Assembly (NCBI RefSeq): GCF_003130705.1
Contig: NZ_CP021354.1
Coordinates: 5,084,001 to 5,148,000, forward strand
Direction: 5' to 3'
From: Rhodococcus oxybenzonivorans
GTDB lineage: Bacteria > Actinomycetota > Actinomycetes > Mycobacteriales > Mycobacteriaceae
Length of the DNA: 64,000 nucleotides
The notes beneath the pieces were generated by a model. The model worked only from the letters and a program-made list of their open reading frames with translations, was not told the origin of the DNA and ran no database searches. Below, in pieces: positions 28,487 through 37,090 of the stretch. Position 1 is the stretch's first letter. Each line of letters opens with the position of its first letter. Position numbers and translations under genes: made by a program.

Positions 28487-28525
28487 TTTGGATTTTTTGG
28501 AGTTCCTCCACCATCGTGCCCACTT

Positions 28526-29602
28526 TCAGGCGCCGATCGCAGCTGCCATCATCGGCCACGAGGTGTAGAGGTCCTCTTTCCAATACTCCCAGGAATGCGT
28601 GCCGGCCGGCCGGAGGTCGACCGTGACGGGTATGCCGAGCGTGTTCAGCTTCTCGGCCAGCCGAACAGTGCAGTCGTTCGTGACGGCTTCGATCACTCCC
28701 CCGACCACCACCTGGGTGGCGAGGGTGCCGCGGTCGCCGCCGACCGTGCGGGACTCCAACGTGTCGTGTTTTCCGGGGAATCCGGTCCCGTTGGAGAGAT
28801 AGAGGGTGGTGCCCCGGAGTCGTTCTGCGTTGACGAAGGGATCATTGGCGATCCACAGCGGGTCGTCGGCCGCGCCCCACATGTTCTCGGGGTTGCCGCC
28901 GAAATCCGCGACAGTGATCTCGACGTATCGGCGGGCCACGGGATTGCTGGTCATCGCGCAGCCGCTGTAGGCGCCGACGCTTCGATACAGTCCCGGCCGC
29001 GCAATCGCGAGATTGAGCACGCTGGTGGCAGACATCGACAGCCCCGCGATCGCATTGCTTCCGCTGGCATCGAGGGCGGAATCGACGATGGGCGGCAGTT
29101 CCTCGGTGAGGAAGGTCTGCCACTTGTTCCTGCCCAGCTTCGGGTCGTCCCGCTTCCAGTCGGCGTAGTAACTGGACTCGCCGCCGAACGGAATGACCAC
29201 ATTGACATCCTCGTCAGCGAAGAACCGTCCGACATCCGCCCTGGGTTCCCACCCGTTCTTCTCAGAGTTGCCCTCCACGCCCCCGAGCAGGTAGACGGTG
29301 GGACGCCGCGCCGACGCGGCCGGAAACACGCGAACGGTGATGTTCTTGTCCATCGCGGCCGAGTGGACGATGAAGTCGGCCTGTGCATCCCCCACCGACC
29401 TGACCTCGACCAGCCGCGATCCGTCCGCGGCCTGCTCGGCCGTAATCGTCTCGGTAGCTCCGCGAGGCTCCGCCGCTGCTGTCGGCAGTCCCATCAGGGC
29501 CGCGAGCACCACGGCCAGCACTCCCGCGGCCACCGTCGACAGCCGCCTGGCGCCACCGCCGCGCCGCCGTGGACCGCCCAGTCTTGCACCGTCAGCCCGC
29601 AT
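28526..29602 (-). CDS. Mycolyltransferase (antigen 85/corynemycolyltransferase family)
   Basis: 358 aa. Long signal peptide with an Arg-rich n-region (cleavage near AAAEP at about 45). Alpha/beta-hydrolase with nucleophile motif GLSMSA, an acidic residue in the C-terminal third and the active histidine in GTHSWEYW. YLLGGVEGNSEKNGWE and FGGESSYYADW match the family's substrate face. These secreted enzymes move mycolic acids onto trehalose or arabinogalactan. This places the organism among the mycolate actinobacteria. Which substrate it prefers cannot be read from sequence. Confidence 0.92.
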   Translation of the reverse strand: MRADGARLGGPRRRGGGARRLSTVAAGVLAVVLAALMGLPTAAAEPRGATETITAEQAADGSRLVEVRSVGDAQADFIVHSAAMDKNITVRVFPAASARRPTVYLLGGVEGNSEKNGWEPRADVGRFFADEDVNVVIPFGGESSYYADWKRDDPKLGRNKWQTFLTEELPPIVDSALDASGSNAIAGLSMSATSVLNLAIARPGLYRSVGAYSGCAMTSNPVARRYVEITVADFGGNPENMWGAADDPLWIANDPFVNAERLRGTTLYLSNGTGFPGKHDTLESRTVGGDRGTLATQVVVGGVIEAVTNDCTVRLAEKLNTLGIPVTVDLRPAGTHSWEYWKEDLYTSWPMMAAAIGA

Positions 29603-29792
29603 GGCCCCCCCTGATTTCCTCCCCGACCGGTACCGGATGCATATCGTGCCTTGTCCGTCACGAACGCCGACGCGCGACCCGCCGAATCGGCCTGCGATTC
29701 GCCGGAAGTGACGTTTGCCGTAACCCGGAGTCCCGGCGACCGACGGCTAGAATGCAGGAGTTCGTATCGACACGCACGACACAGGGGACGGC

Positions 29793-30971
29793 TTGACACG
29801 AGATTGCCTCGATCCGCTCGTGATTTCGCGTCTGCGCGCAAGCTTTTCGTCGATCCTCTCCACCGAGCAGGGGCGCACTCGCCTCGCCACCACCTTCTAC
29901 TCCACGCTCTTCGCCGAGCATCCCGAGTTCCGGTCACTCTTCCCGGCCGCGCTCGATCAGCAGAAGCACCGACTGTTCCAGGCGCTCGAATTCGTCATCG
30001 ACAATCTCGAGGACCAGGACCGCGTCCTCGGATTCCTCGCCCAGCTGGGCCGCGATCACCGCAAGTACGGCGTCGAAGGCCGGCACTACTCGGCGTCGGC
30101 GAGAGCCTTACTCGTCGCTGTCCAGGATTCGTTCATCCGGGCGATCTGGACCCCGTCGCTCACTACCGCCTGGTCGGAACTGATCGAGTTACTGCTCCAC
30201 ACGATGGCCGACGCCGCCGACAACGACGACCTCCCCGCAGCGTGGGGAGCCACCGTCGTCGGCCACCAACGCCTCCTCGACGACCTTGCGGTGGTCCGGC
30301 TCGAGGCCGACTCCCCGATCCCCTACGCGGCCGGTCAGTACCTCAGTGTCCAGATCCCGCAACGCCCTCGCCTGTGGCGGTACCTGTCCGCGGCCATTCC
30401 CACCAACCCGTACGGGCAGATCGAGTTCCATGTGCGGCGGGTGTCGGGCGGCTGGGTCAGCCCGGCCATCGTGAACGAGACGCAGGTGGGTGACCGTTGG
30501 CTGCTGAGCTCGCCGCTCGGCGGGCTCGAGGTCGATCGCGCCGGCGGCCGCGACGTACTCATGATCGGTTCGGGAACCGGTATCGCTCCCCTGCGCGCGC
30601 AGGTGATGGACATGGCCATGAAGGCCGAGAATCCGCGCGTGCACCTGTTCGTCGGCGGCAAGTACCCCTGCGACCTCTACGACATCGAGACGCTCTGGCA
30701 GCTGTCGCTCAGCAACCCGTGGCTCACCGTGGTGCCCGTCTCCGAGGAAAACGAGAACCCGTGGTGGCATGCCGTACCCGTCCCAGACGAGCCACCGGGC
30801 CTGCATCGACGACTTCAGGGGCGGCTCGGTCAGGTGGTCGCCCGGTTCGGGTCGTGGGCCGACCGGCAGATCCAGATCTCCGGTTCGCCCGCAATGATCA
30901 AGACCACCGTGTATGCGTTGCAGAGCGGCGGTACACCACCGGAACTGATCCGGCACGATCCCCTCGTCTAG
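29793..30971 (+). CDS. Flavohemoglobin 1 (type II-like)
   Basis: 392 aa from TTG 29793, preceded by GGGGA. Residues 1-140 are a globin (FRSLFP CD segment; proximal histidine H89 in GRDHRKYGV). Residues 150-392 are a ferredoxin-reductase-type FAD/NAD domain (WRYLSA in place of the classical RxYS; NAD motif GSGTGIAPLR). Classical flavohemoglobins detoxify nitric oxide. The altered FAD and proximal-His surroundings match the divergent type II group (M. tuberculosis Rv0385), so NO dioxygenase activity should not be assumed. It heads a run of three related genes. Confidence 0.85.
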   Translation: MTRDCLDPLVISRLRASFSSILSTEQGRTRLATTFYSTLFAEHPEFRSLFPAALDQQKHRLFQALEFVIDNLEDQDRVLGFLAQLGRDHRKYGVEGRHYSASARALLVAVQDSFIRAIWTPSLTTAWSELIELLLHTMADAADNDDLPAAWGATVVGHQRLLDDLAVVRLEADSPIPYAAGQYLSVQIPQRPRLWRYLSAAIPTNPYGQIEFHVRRVSGGWVSPAIVNETQVGDRWLLSSPLGGLEVDRAGGRDVLMIGSGTGIAPLRAQVMDMAMKAENPRVHLFVGGKYPCDLYDIETLWQLSLSNPWLTVVPVSEENENPWWHAVPVPDEPPGLHRRLQGRLGQVVARFGSWADRQIQISGSPAMIKTTVYALQSGGTPPELIRHDPLV

Positions 30972-31037
30972 CGTCGTCGGCCCGCCGATTCGCCAGCCAT
31001 CCGAAGTCCGGTTCCACGTCGGGAGAACAGCACACAC

Positions 31038-31790
31038 ATGCACGCCACGCAGACCACCTGGATCAGCACCGTCGTCGAACATCACCGCCTGCGACAAGAT
31101 CTTGCGGTGATCCGCCTCGTCGGCGAGTACGTCCCGTTCCGGCCGGGTCAGTACGTCGACGTCAGCGTGCCCCAGAACCCGCGGTTGCTGCGCAGGCTGT
31201 CGCCAGCGCTGCCCCCGTCACTGGACGGCAAGCTGGAGTTCCATGTGCGGACCGTGCCCGGCGGCTGGGTGAGCGGCGACATCGTGTCGGATACCGAACC
31301 CGGTGACCAGTGGCAGATCCTCGAACCTCGCGGAACGATGTCGGTCGACGAGGACGGGCCGGACGTGATCATGATCGCCGGAGGCACGGGGTTGGCCCCG
31401 TTCCGATCCATCTTGCTGGACCTCGCGCGGAAGCCGAATCCGCCGCGGGTCTTCCTGTTCGTCGGCGACCGGACGCCACGGGACCTCTACGCGTCCGACA
31501 TGCTCTACCTGCTGTTGCAGAATCTGCCCTGGCTCACCGTGGTCCCGGTGGTGGAGAGCATCACGAATCCCGACTGGGCCGACGAATGGCACGAGCGGAC
31601 CAGGGTGGACGTCGGGTTCTCCGACGACGACCTCATCGAGGGCACCCTGCCCGACGTCGTGACGTCCTACGGGGCCTTCACCGACCACCAAGTACTGGTG
31701 TGCGGGTCGGCAGCCATGGTGCGCGCCACCCTGGACCGCCTGCGAGATACCGGAACACCGGCCGAGAACATCCAGTACGACCCGTACTGA
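31038..31790 (+). CDS. Globin-less FAD/NAD reductase related to flavohemoglobin
   Basis: 250 aa, ATG 31038. It aligns by eye to the reductase half of both flanking flavohemoglobins: RPGQYVDVSVPQNPRLLRRLSPA, KLEFHVRTVPGGWVSGDI, IAGGTGLAPFRS, and a C-terminal ENIQYDPY matching ENIRHDPS. No globin precedes it. It is 66 bp downstream of flavohemoglobin 1, and could be a truncated duplicate that became an independent reductase, or supply electrons to a separate globin. Its stop is 11 bp from the stop of flavohemoglobin 2. Confidence 0.82.
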   Translation: MHATQTTWISTVVEHHRLRQDLAVIRLVGEYVPFRPGQYVDVSVPQNPRLLRRLSPALPPSLDGKLEFHVRTVPGGWVSGDIVSDTEPGDQWQILEPRGTMSVDEDGPDVIMIAGGTGLAPFRSILLDLARKPNPPRVFLFVGDRTPRDLYASDMLYLLLQNLPWLTVVPVVESITNPDWADEWHERTRVDVGFSDDDLIEGTLPDVVTSYGAFTDHQVLVCGSAAMVRATLDRLRDTGTPAENIQYDPY

Positions 31791-31800
31791 CCGGGCGGGA

Positions 31801-32964
31801 TCAGTACGACGGATCGTGCCGGATGTTCTCCGGCGGAGTTCCCGCCGCCTGCAGCCGGAACTTGGTGGTATTGATCATCGCCTCGGATCCGACCAGCTGG
31901 ATGTCGCGCTCGGACCACGTCCCGAAGTCGGCGACGACCTGGCCGACCTTGCCGGTGAGCCTGCGGTGCATGCCGGGCAGCGCCGCGCTGCTGGGGCCGG
32001 TGTACCACCAGGGGTCCTCGTCTTCTTCGGTGACGGGCACGACGGTGAGCCACGGATTCTGTTCGGCGAGAGCCCACAGCGTGCCCAGGTCGTACAGGTC
32101 GCAGGGATAGCGGCCTGCGAAGAACAGATGTACCCGAAGATTCTGCGGGCGCCGGGCCATGTCGAGTATCTGGGCGCGCAGCGGGGCGATGCCGGTACCC
32201 GAACCGATCATCAGGGCGTCGCGGCCGTTCTCGAACCGGACCCCGAGGTCGCCGAGCGGTGATCCGACCACCCACCGCTCACCCACCTGTGTCTGGGTGA
32301 CGATGGCCGGACTGACCCAGCCGCCGGACACCCGGCGTATGTGGAACTCGATGATGCCCTCGTCGTTGGGCGGGTTCGCCGGCGAGAGATAGCGCCACAT
32401 CCTGGGCCGTGAGGGCACCTGCACGCTCACGTACTGGCCGGGGTTGTAGCTCATCGGCTCGTCGAGTCGGAGCCGGACCACCGAGATGTCCTTGCGAACC
32501 GGTAGATGCTCGATGACGGTGGCACCCCACGCCGGTGGCCCCGACTCGGCGTTCGCGGCGTCCATCATGGTGGCGGCGATGACGGAGAGCACGTCACGCC
32601 ACGCCTGCTCGAGTTCGTCGGTCCACGGCTCGGTGGACGGAAATTGTTCCACCGCGGCGATCAGGGAATTGCCCACCGCGACGTAGTGCGCGTCCTGCAC
32701 GCCGTACTTGCGGTGGTCGCGGCCGAGCTGCGCCAGGTAGGTGAGGATCTGCCCGGACTGCTCGAGGCGGTCGATGACGTACTGGACAGCGGAGATCAAT
32801 CGGTCGCGCTGCACATCCATCGCCGCAGGGAAGAAGTCACGTGTTTCCGGATACCGTGCGAACAACAGGGCATAGAACGACCCCGACAGCGTCTGCGGCC
32901 CGTCCGGTACTGCTGCAATTGCCTTGAAACTCGACCGGACCAGGGATATTGCCTGTGAATCCAC
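31801..32964 (-). CDS. Flavohemoglobin 2 (type II-like)
   Basis: 387 aa from GTG 32964 with GAGGAT upstream. Globin with proximal histidine in GRDHRKYGVQDAHYVAVG and the TRDFFP segment; reductase with RMWRYLSPA, GSGTGIAPLRA and a C-terminal ENIRHDPSY. Closely similar throughout to flavohemoglobin 1 on the opposite strand, and the two converge. The two may oxidise different donors or be expressed under different conditions. Confidence 0.86.
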   Translation of the reverse strand: MDSQAISLVRSSFKAIAAVPDGPQTLSGSFYALLFARYPETRDFFPAAMDVQRDRLISAVQYVIDRLEQSGQILTYLAQLGRDHRKYGVQDAHYVAVGNSLIAAVEQFPSTEPWTDELEQAWRDVLSVIAATMMDAANAESGPPAWGATVIEHLPVRKDISVVRLRLDEPMSYNPGQYVSVQVPSRPRMWRYLSPANPPNDEGIIEFHIRRVSGGWVSPAIVTQTQVGERWVVGSPLGDLGVRFENGRDALMIGSGTGIAPLRAQILDMARRPQNLRVHLFFAGRYPCDLYDLGTLWALAEQNPWLTVVPVTEEDEDPWWYTGPSSAALPGMHRRLTGKVGQVVADFGTWSERDIQLVGSEAMINTTKFRLQAAGTPPENIRHDPSY

Positions 32965-33075
32965 CGCGCATCCTCGTCACCGACTGAACGCGGCCACGCC
33001 GCGAAGTACTTGGGCAGACTATAGGTGCGACGGCTGTGCCGCCGACCAGGTCCCTCGATAGATGCCCAGGTCCCG

Positions 33076-34653
33076 CTAACCGACCGACCGGTCCGACGTC
33101 TCCCAGTAGCGCGCCCGCAGCGCCTTCTTGTCCAGTTTGCCCAGAGCCGTCACCGGAAGCGTCTCGACGAAATCGACCGACTTGGGCGCATGAACCGACC
33201 CCTTCGCCGCCCGCACCCTTTCGACGAGTTCCGCCGCCTCGACACTCTGTCCTGCGCGCAGCACGACACAGGCCTTGACTGCTTCGCCCCACTTCTCGTC
33301 CGGAACGCCCACGACGGCGACCGAGCCGACGGCGGGATGTGCCGAGATCACGTCTTCGACCTCCCGGGGAAACACGTTGAAGCCGCCGGTGACGATCATG
33401 TCCTTCTTGCGGTCGACGATGGTCATGAAACCGTCTTTGTCCTTGCGCGCGATGTCGCCCGTGTGCAGCCATCCACCGCGGAACGCTTCGGCAGTCTCGT
33501 CGGGCTTCTTCCAGTACCCCTTCATGACGAGTGGACCGCGGACACAGATCTCCCCGAGTTCGCCTTGCGGAACTTCGTTGAGGTCGTCGTCGAGCAGCGC
33601 CACCTTCAGCCACGGCACCGGCCGGCCACAGGTGGCGAGCCTGCTGGGGTCGTTGGGCAGATGCTCCTCTTTACGCAGAACCGCAATGGTCATCCCGCAT
33701 TCGGTCTGGCCGTAGAACTGAAAGAAGATCGGCCCGAACTTCTCGATGCCTTCCTTCAGCCTCGCCGGCGACATCGCCGAGGCGCCGTAGAACAGTGTCT
33801 CCAGGCTCGACACATCGCGCCGGGCGAGGTCGGGATGATCCATCAGGAGGTAGATCATCGTGGGCACGAGCATGGTGGCCGAGATCTTGTGTTTCTCGAT
33901 TGCCTCCAGCACGGCACCGGGCTCGAACGCGGGCAGCACGATCAGCGCGCCACCGCGCAGCAGGGTGGGAATGAAGAACGCGGCGCCGGCATGCGACAGC
34001 GGCGTGCAGATGAGGAAGCGCGGCTCTTCCGGCCACTGCCACTCCGCCATCTGGATCTGATTGAGTGTGGCGCCGGACTGGTAGGACCCGACGACGCCCT
34101 TGGGCTTGCCCGTCGTGCCGCCGGTGTAGACCATGCTGCTGTTGTCGTCGGCGTCCACCTCTGCCGCGCGCAGGCGTTGCGGAGTAAAAGTGGCGGCGAG
34201 CGCGAGGATGTCGATACCGACCTCGGACGGCCCCAGCGACAACACGTTCTCGATGGAGGAACACTGCTCCTTCAGCTGTGCCGCACGGTCCTCGAAAGCG
34301 TTCGGGTCGAAGATCAGAGTTTCGATCTCGGCGTCGCCGACGATGTAGAGATGGTCGTCGAGCGAACCCATCGGGTTGAGGGCACTCGCGCGGCAACCGG
34401 AGATCATGGTGGCGCCCATGCTGATGAGAACCTCGGGCCGGTTCTTGGACAGCATCGCCGTGCTGGTGCCCTTGCCGATTCCGAGCGAGGCCAGTGCCTG
34501 CGCGAAGCAGCTGATCTGATCGCGCATCTCACCGCCGGTGAGCACGACATCGCCGAGGTACAGGGCCGGCTTGTCGGTGTTGCGTTCCAGCGCGGTGATG
34601 AGGAGATCGGCCGCGAAGGCGGGGCGATGCAGTTGTGCGAGCTCGTCGGTCAT
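33076..34653 (-). CDS. Acyl-CoA synthetase (AMP-binding, FadD8-like)
   Basis: 525 aa. Adenylate-forming motifs are SSMVYTGGTTGKPKGVV (P-loop), FYGQTECGM, GWLHTGDIARKDKDGF and the C-terminal ALGKLDKKALRARYW with its catalytic lysine. It activates a carboxylic acid as an acyl-adenylate and then a CoA thioester. The chain preference is unknown, but a KstR-consensus operator 102 bp upstream suggests steroid or side-chain catabolism. Resembles mycobacterial FadD8. Confidence 0.88.
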   Translation of the reverse strand: MTDELAQLHRPAFAADLLITALERNTDKPALYLGDVVLTGGEMRDQISCFAQALASLGIGKGTSTAMLSKNRPEVLISMGATMISGCRASALNPMGSLDDHLYIVGDAEIETLIFDPNAFEDRAAQLKEQCSSIENVLSLGPSEVGIDILALAATFTPQRLRAAEVDADDNSSMVYTGGTTGKPKGVVGSYQSGATLNQIQMAEWQWPEEPRFLICTPLSHAGAAFFIPTLLRGGALIVLPAFEPGAVLEAIEKHKISATMLVPTMIYLLMDHPDLARRDVSSLETLFYGASAMSPARLKEGIEKFGPIFFQFYGQTECGMTIAVLRKEEHLPNDPSRLATCGRPVPWLKVALLDDDLNEVPQGELGEICVRGPLVMKGYWKKPDETAEAFRGGWLHTGDIARKDKDGFMTIVDRKKDMIVTGGFNVFPREVEDVISAHPAVGSVAVVGVPDEKWGEAVKACVVLRAGQSVEAAELVERVRAAKGSVHAPKSVDFVETLPVTALGKLDKKALRARYWETSDRSVG

Positions 34654-34754
34654 CAGTCGTCCTTTTCGTTCCCGCGACGCCGAGGCGCTTGGTCCGGCGA
34701 CCTGGTGTCCGTTGTCCTCCGGTCCCCGACACCATAACCGGATTTCGACAAAAC

Positions 34755-34768
34755 TGGAACCTGTTCCA
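34755..34768. promoter_or_regulatory. KstR-type operator
   Basis: TGGAACCTGTTCCA is a perfect 6-bp inverted repeat with a 2-bp spacer and fits TNNAACNNGTTNNA, the consensus of KstR, the TetR repressor of cholesterol catabolism in mycobacteria and rhodococci. It lies in the divergent region of the acyl-CoA synthetase and the cinA-like gene, 102 bp and 80 bp from their starts. Confidence 0.65.
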
Positions 34769-34847
34769 CTAATGCGATGAGGTCGTCGTCAGCCAGCGCT
34801 TCCTCTTTACCCGAGAGCCTGGGGCGCGGTTCCGTTAACGTGAAGAC

Positions 34848-35321
34848 ATGGGTTCGAACGAGACGACCGCCGAACGTATCGCCGACGCGGCCGGGCGCGC
34901 ACAGGTGTCCGTCGCGACTGCCGAATCACTGACCGGCGGCCAGATTTCCTGCGTCCTCGGAGCCGCGCCGTCGTCGTCGGATTGGTATCGGGGGAGCATC
35001 GTCGCCTACTCCAGCGAAGTGAAGCATCGGGTACTGAAGGTGCCGGATGGCCCCGTCGTGAGCGAGGCCAGTGCCCGCGCCATGGTGGCAGCGGTCGCGG
35101 AGATACTCGACGCCGACGTCGCTGTTGCGGTGACGGGTGCCGGTGGACCGGACCCGCAGGACGGTCAGCCGCCCGGCACCGTGTGGTTCGGCGTCATCGC
35201 AGGCGGCGAGGTCAGCGCCGAGTTGCAGCACTTCGACGGCGACCCGAAGGACGTGGTCGACGCCACCACCGAGCATGCGCTCTCGCTCCTCGCGAAGACC
35301 CTCGACGGTCTGTCCGACTGA
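34848..35321 (+). CDS. CinA C-terminal-domain nicotinamide-nucleotide amidohydrolase
   Basis: 157 aa, a single CinA_C domain. PncC-type enzymes deamidate nicotinamide mononucleotide to nicotinic acid mononucleotide in pyridine-nucleotide salvage. Conserved segments are SVATAESLTGGQIS (catalytic region), YRGSIVAYSSEVKHRVLKV, VSEASARAMV and AVTGAGGPDPQDGQPPGTVW. The full-length CinA N-terminal (COG1058) domain is absent, as in many bacteria. The ATG at 34848 has only a weak ribosome site. Confidence 0.9.
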   Translation: MGSNETTAERIADAAGRAQVSVATAESLTGGQISCVLGAAPSSSDWYRGSIVAYSSEVKHRVLKVPDGPVVSEASARAMVAAVAEILDADVAVAVTGAGGPDPQDGQPPGTVWFGVIAGGEVSAELQHFDGDPKDVVDATTEHALSLLAKTLDGLSD

Positions 35322-35405
35322 TGCCCGCGGGCGCACGCCCCGATTGAGCCCGTCCTCCCCGGGTACCCGTGCTCGAAAGGCCACCACCCACGTGAGGAGG
35401 ATCCC

Positions 35406-35813
35406 GTGCCGAAGACCACCCAGAGTGGAAAGCCGAAGAAGAGCGAACTTCCCTCGACGCTGCAGAAGTCACCGGACAAGGCCCAGCGCACGTTCACGAA
35501 GGCCTACGACTCGGCGATGGACGAGTACCACGACGAAGAGCGCGCCCACCGCGTCGCCTACGCGGCACTCGAGCACGGCTTCGAGAAGGTGGGAGACCAC
35601 TGGGAAGCGAAGGACGAGAAAGGCCCCTCGGACAAGCGGGCCGAGAGCGGCGGCCCGAACGCGTCGGGAGAGACCGCCGAGGGAGTCGACGCCGACGCCA
35701 GCAAGGACCACCTCATGGACATTGCCCGCAGGCTCGATGTTTCCGGTCGATCGACGATGAAGAAGGACGAACTGGTGGAGGCCATCAAGAAGGCGAATCG
35801 GAGAGCGCGATGA
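35406..35813 (+). CDS. ChaB-domain protein with C-terminal Rho-N/SAP-like motif
   Basis: 135 aa, GTG 35406 with GAGGAGG upstream. Residues about 14-68 are a ChaB domain (ELPSTLQKSPDKAQRTFTKAYDSAM, then RVAYAALEHGFEKVGDHW). Residues 100-132 are a Rho N-terminal-like helical motif (HLMDIARRLDVSGRSTMKKDELVEAI) that usually binds nucleic acid. The linker is acidic and disordered. Proteins of this kind are common in actinobacterial stress regions. It is coupled to the next gene by an ATGA overlap. Confidence 0.85.
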   Translation: MPKTTQSGKPKKSELPSTLQKSPDKAQRTFTKAYDSAMDEYHDEERAHRVAYAALEHGFEKVGDHWEAKDEKGPSDKRAESGGPNASGETAEGVDADASKDHLMDIARRLDVSGRSTMKKDELVEAIKKANRRAR

Positions 35814-36991
35814 AGGCGGTGACCTGGCAGGGTAAGCGGAAGGTCAGCGTGGACACCGTCCCTGATCCGGTGATCGAACAGCCCACCGACGCCATCATCG
35901 AAGTCACGACCACGAACATCTGCGGGTCCGACCTCCATCTCTACGAGGTGCTGGGCGCCTTCATGAAGCAGGGTGACATCCTCGGTCACGAGCCCATGGG
36001 CATCGTCCGCGAGGTGGGGTCTGCAGTCACCGATGTTCGGGTCGGGGACCGCGTCGTCATCCCGTTCCAAATTTCTTGCGGCGCTTGTTACATGTGCAAT
36101 CAGAAGTTGTACACCCAGTGCGAGGTCACACAGATTCGTGAGCACGGGTCCGGTGCGGCCCTGTTCGGGTATTCGAAGCTGTACGGCAGCGTGCCCGGCG
36201 GCCAGGCGCAGTATCTTCGGGTCCCGCACGTGGCGAACACGCACATCACCGTGCCCGAAGGACCTCCGGATTCGCGGTTCGTCTACCTGTCCGACGTGTT
36301 GCCGACCGCCTGGCAGGCGGTGGAATACGCTGCCGTACCCGACGGCGGTTCCGTCGTCGTTCTGGGGCTCGGCCCGATCGGGGACATGGCGGCACGCATC
36401 GCCGCGCACAAGGGTTTTCGGGTCATCGGGGTCGATCTCGTCCCCGAGCGCCTCGCCCGTGCGCAGGCACGGCAGATCGAGACAGTGGACCTGAACGACG
36501 CCAAGGACGATCTGGGTGACGTGATCCGCGAGATGACCGATGGGCGTGGCCCCGACTCCGTCATCGACGCGGTGGGCATGGAAGCACACGGGTCGCCGGG
36601 TGCGAAACTCCTCCATCAGATGACCTCCTTCTTGCCGGACGCCATCGCGGGACCTCTGATGACGACGGCCGGAGTGGACCGGTTGCATGCGCTGTATTCG
36701 GCCATCGACATCGTCCGCCGGGGTGGCACGATCTCCCTGAGCGGTGTGTACGGCGGGATGGCGGACCCCATGCCGATGCTCCGCTTGTTCGACAAGCAGA
36801 TTCAGCTCCGCATGGGGCAGGCGAACGTCCTGCGGTGGGTCCCGGACATCCTTCCGTTGCTCACCGACGACGACCCGCTGGGCGTCGACACCTTCGCCAC
36901 TCACGAGCTTCCGCTGGATCAGGCGCCGCACGCCTACGACATCTTCCAGAAGAAGCAGGACGGCGCAGTGAAGATCCTGCTGCGGCCGTAG
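35810..36991 (+). CDS. Zinc-dependent alcohol dehydrogenase (formaldehyde-dehydrogenase-like)
   Basis: 393 aa. Medium-chain dehydrogenase with catalytic zinc ligands in ICGSDLH and GHEPMG, the structural zinc loop CGACYMCNQKLYTQC and a Rossmann motif GLGPIGDM. The TMxx-type insert YSKLYGSVPGGQAQYLRVPHVAN is typical of glutathione-independent formaldehyde-dehydrogenase-like members. It likely oxidises an aldehyde or alcohol with NAD. Overlaps the ChaB gene by 4 bp. Confidence 0.88.
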   Translation: MKAVTWQGKRKVSVDTVPDPVIEQPTDAIIEVTTTNICGSDLHLYEVLGAFMKQGDILGHEPMGIVREVGSAVTDVRVGDRVVIPFQISCGACYMCNQKLYTQCEVTQIREHGSGAALFGYSKLYGSVPGGQAQYLRVPHVANTHITVPEGPPDSRFVYLSDVLPTAWQAVEYAAVPDGGSVVVLGLGPIGDMAARIAAHKGFRVIGVDLVPERLARAQARQIETVDLNDAKDDLGDVIREMTDGRGPDSVIDAVGMEAHGSPGAKLLHQMTSFLPDAIAGPLMTTAGVDRLHALYSAIDIVRRGGTISLSGVYGGMADPMPMLRLFDKQIQLRMGQANVLRWVPDILPLLTDDDPLGVDTFATHELPLDQAPHAYDIFQKKQDGAVKILLRP

Positions 36992-37016
36992 TCGTCCACG
37001 CTTTCTTAACGAAAAC

Positions 37017-37049
37017 CCTTCGGGCGCTGTGCCGCCCGGCACCCGAAGG
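37017..37049. terminator. Intra-cluster hairpin
   Basis: CCTTCGGG pairs with CCCGAAGG, enclosing a second stem GTGCCG/CGGCAC. It lies between the dehydrogenase stop (36991) and the FAD-Rieske start (37091), so it may partly terminate or stabilise the transcript. Confidence 0.6.
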
Positions 37050-37090
37050 CGCGTCGTTTCAACGACAGATCAGAAGGGAAAGCGCACACC

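Noticed and set aside
30471..31097. Long minus-strand frame opposite flavohemoglobin 1
   Set aside because: Compositional shadow; plus-strand frame has globin and reductase motifs.
35558..37042. 494-codon minus-strand frame over the dehydrogenase
   Set aside because: Shadow frame with no motif; the dehydrogenase carries all zinc ligands.
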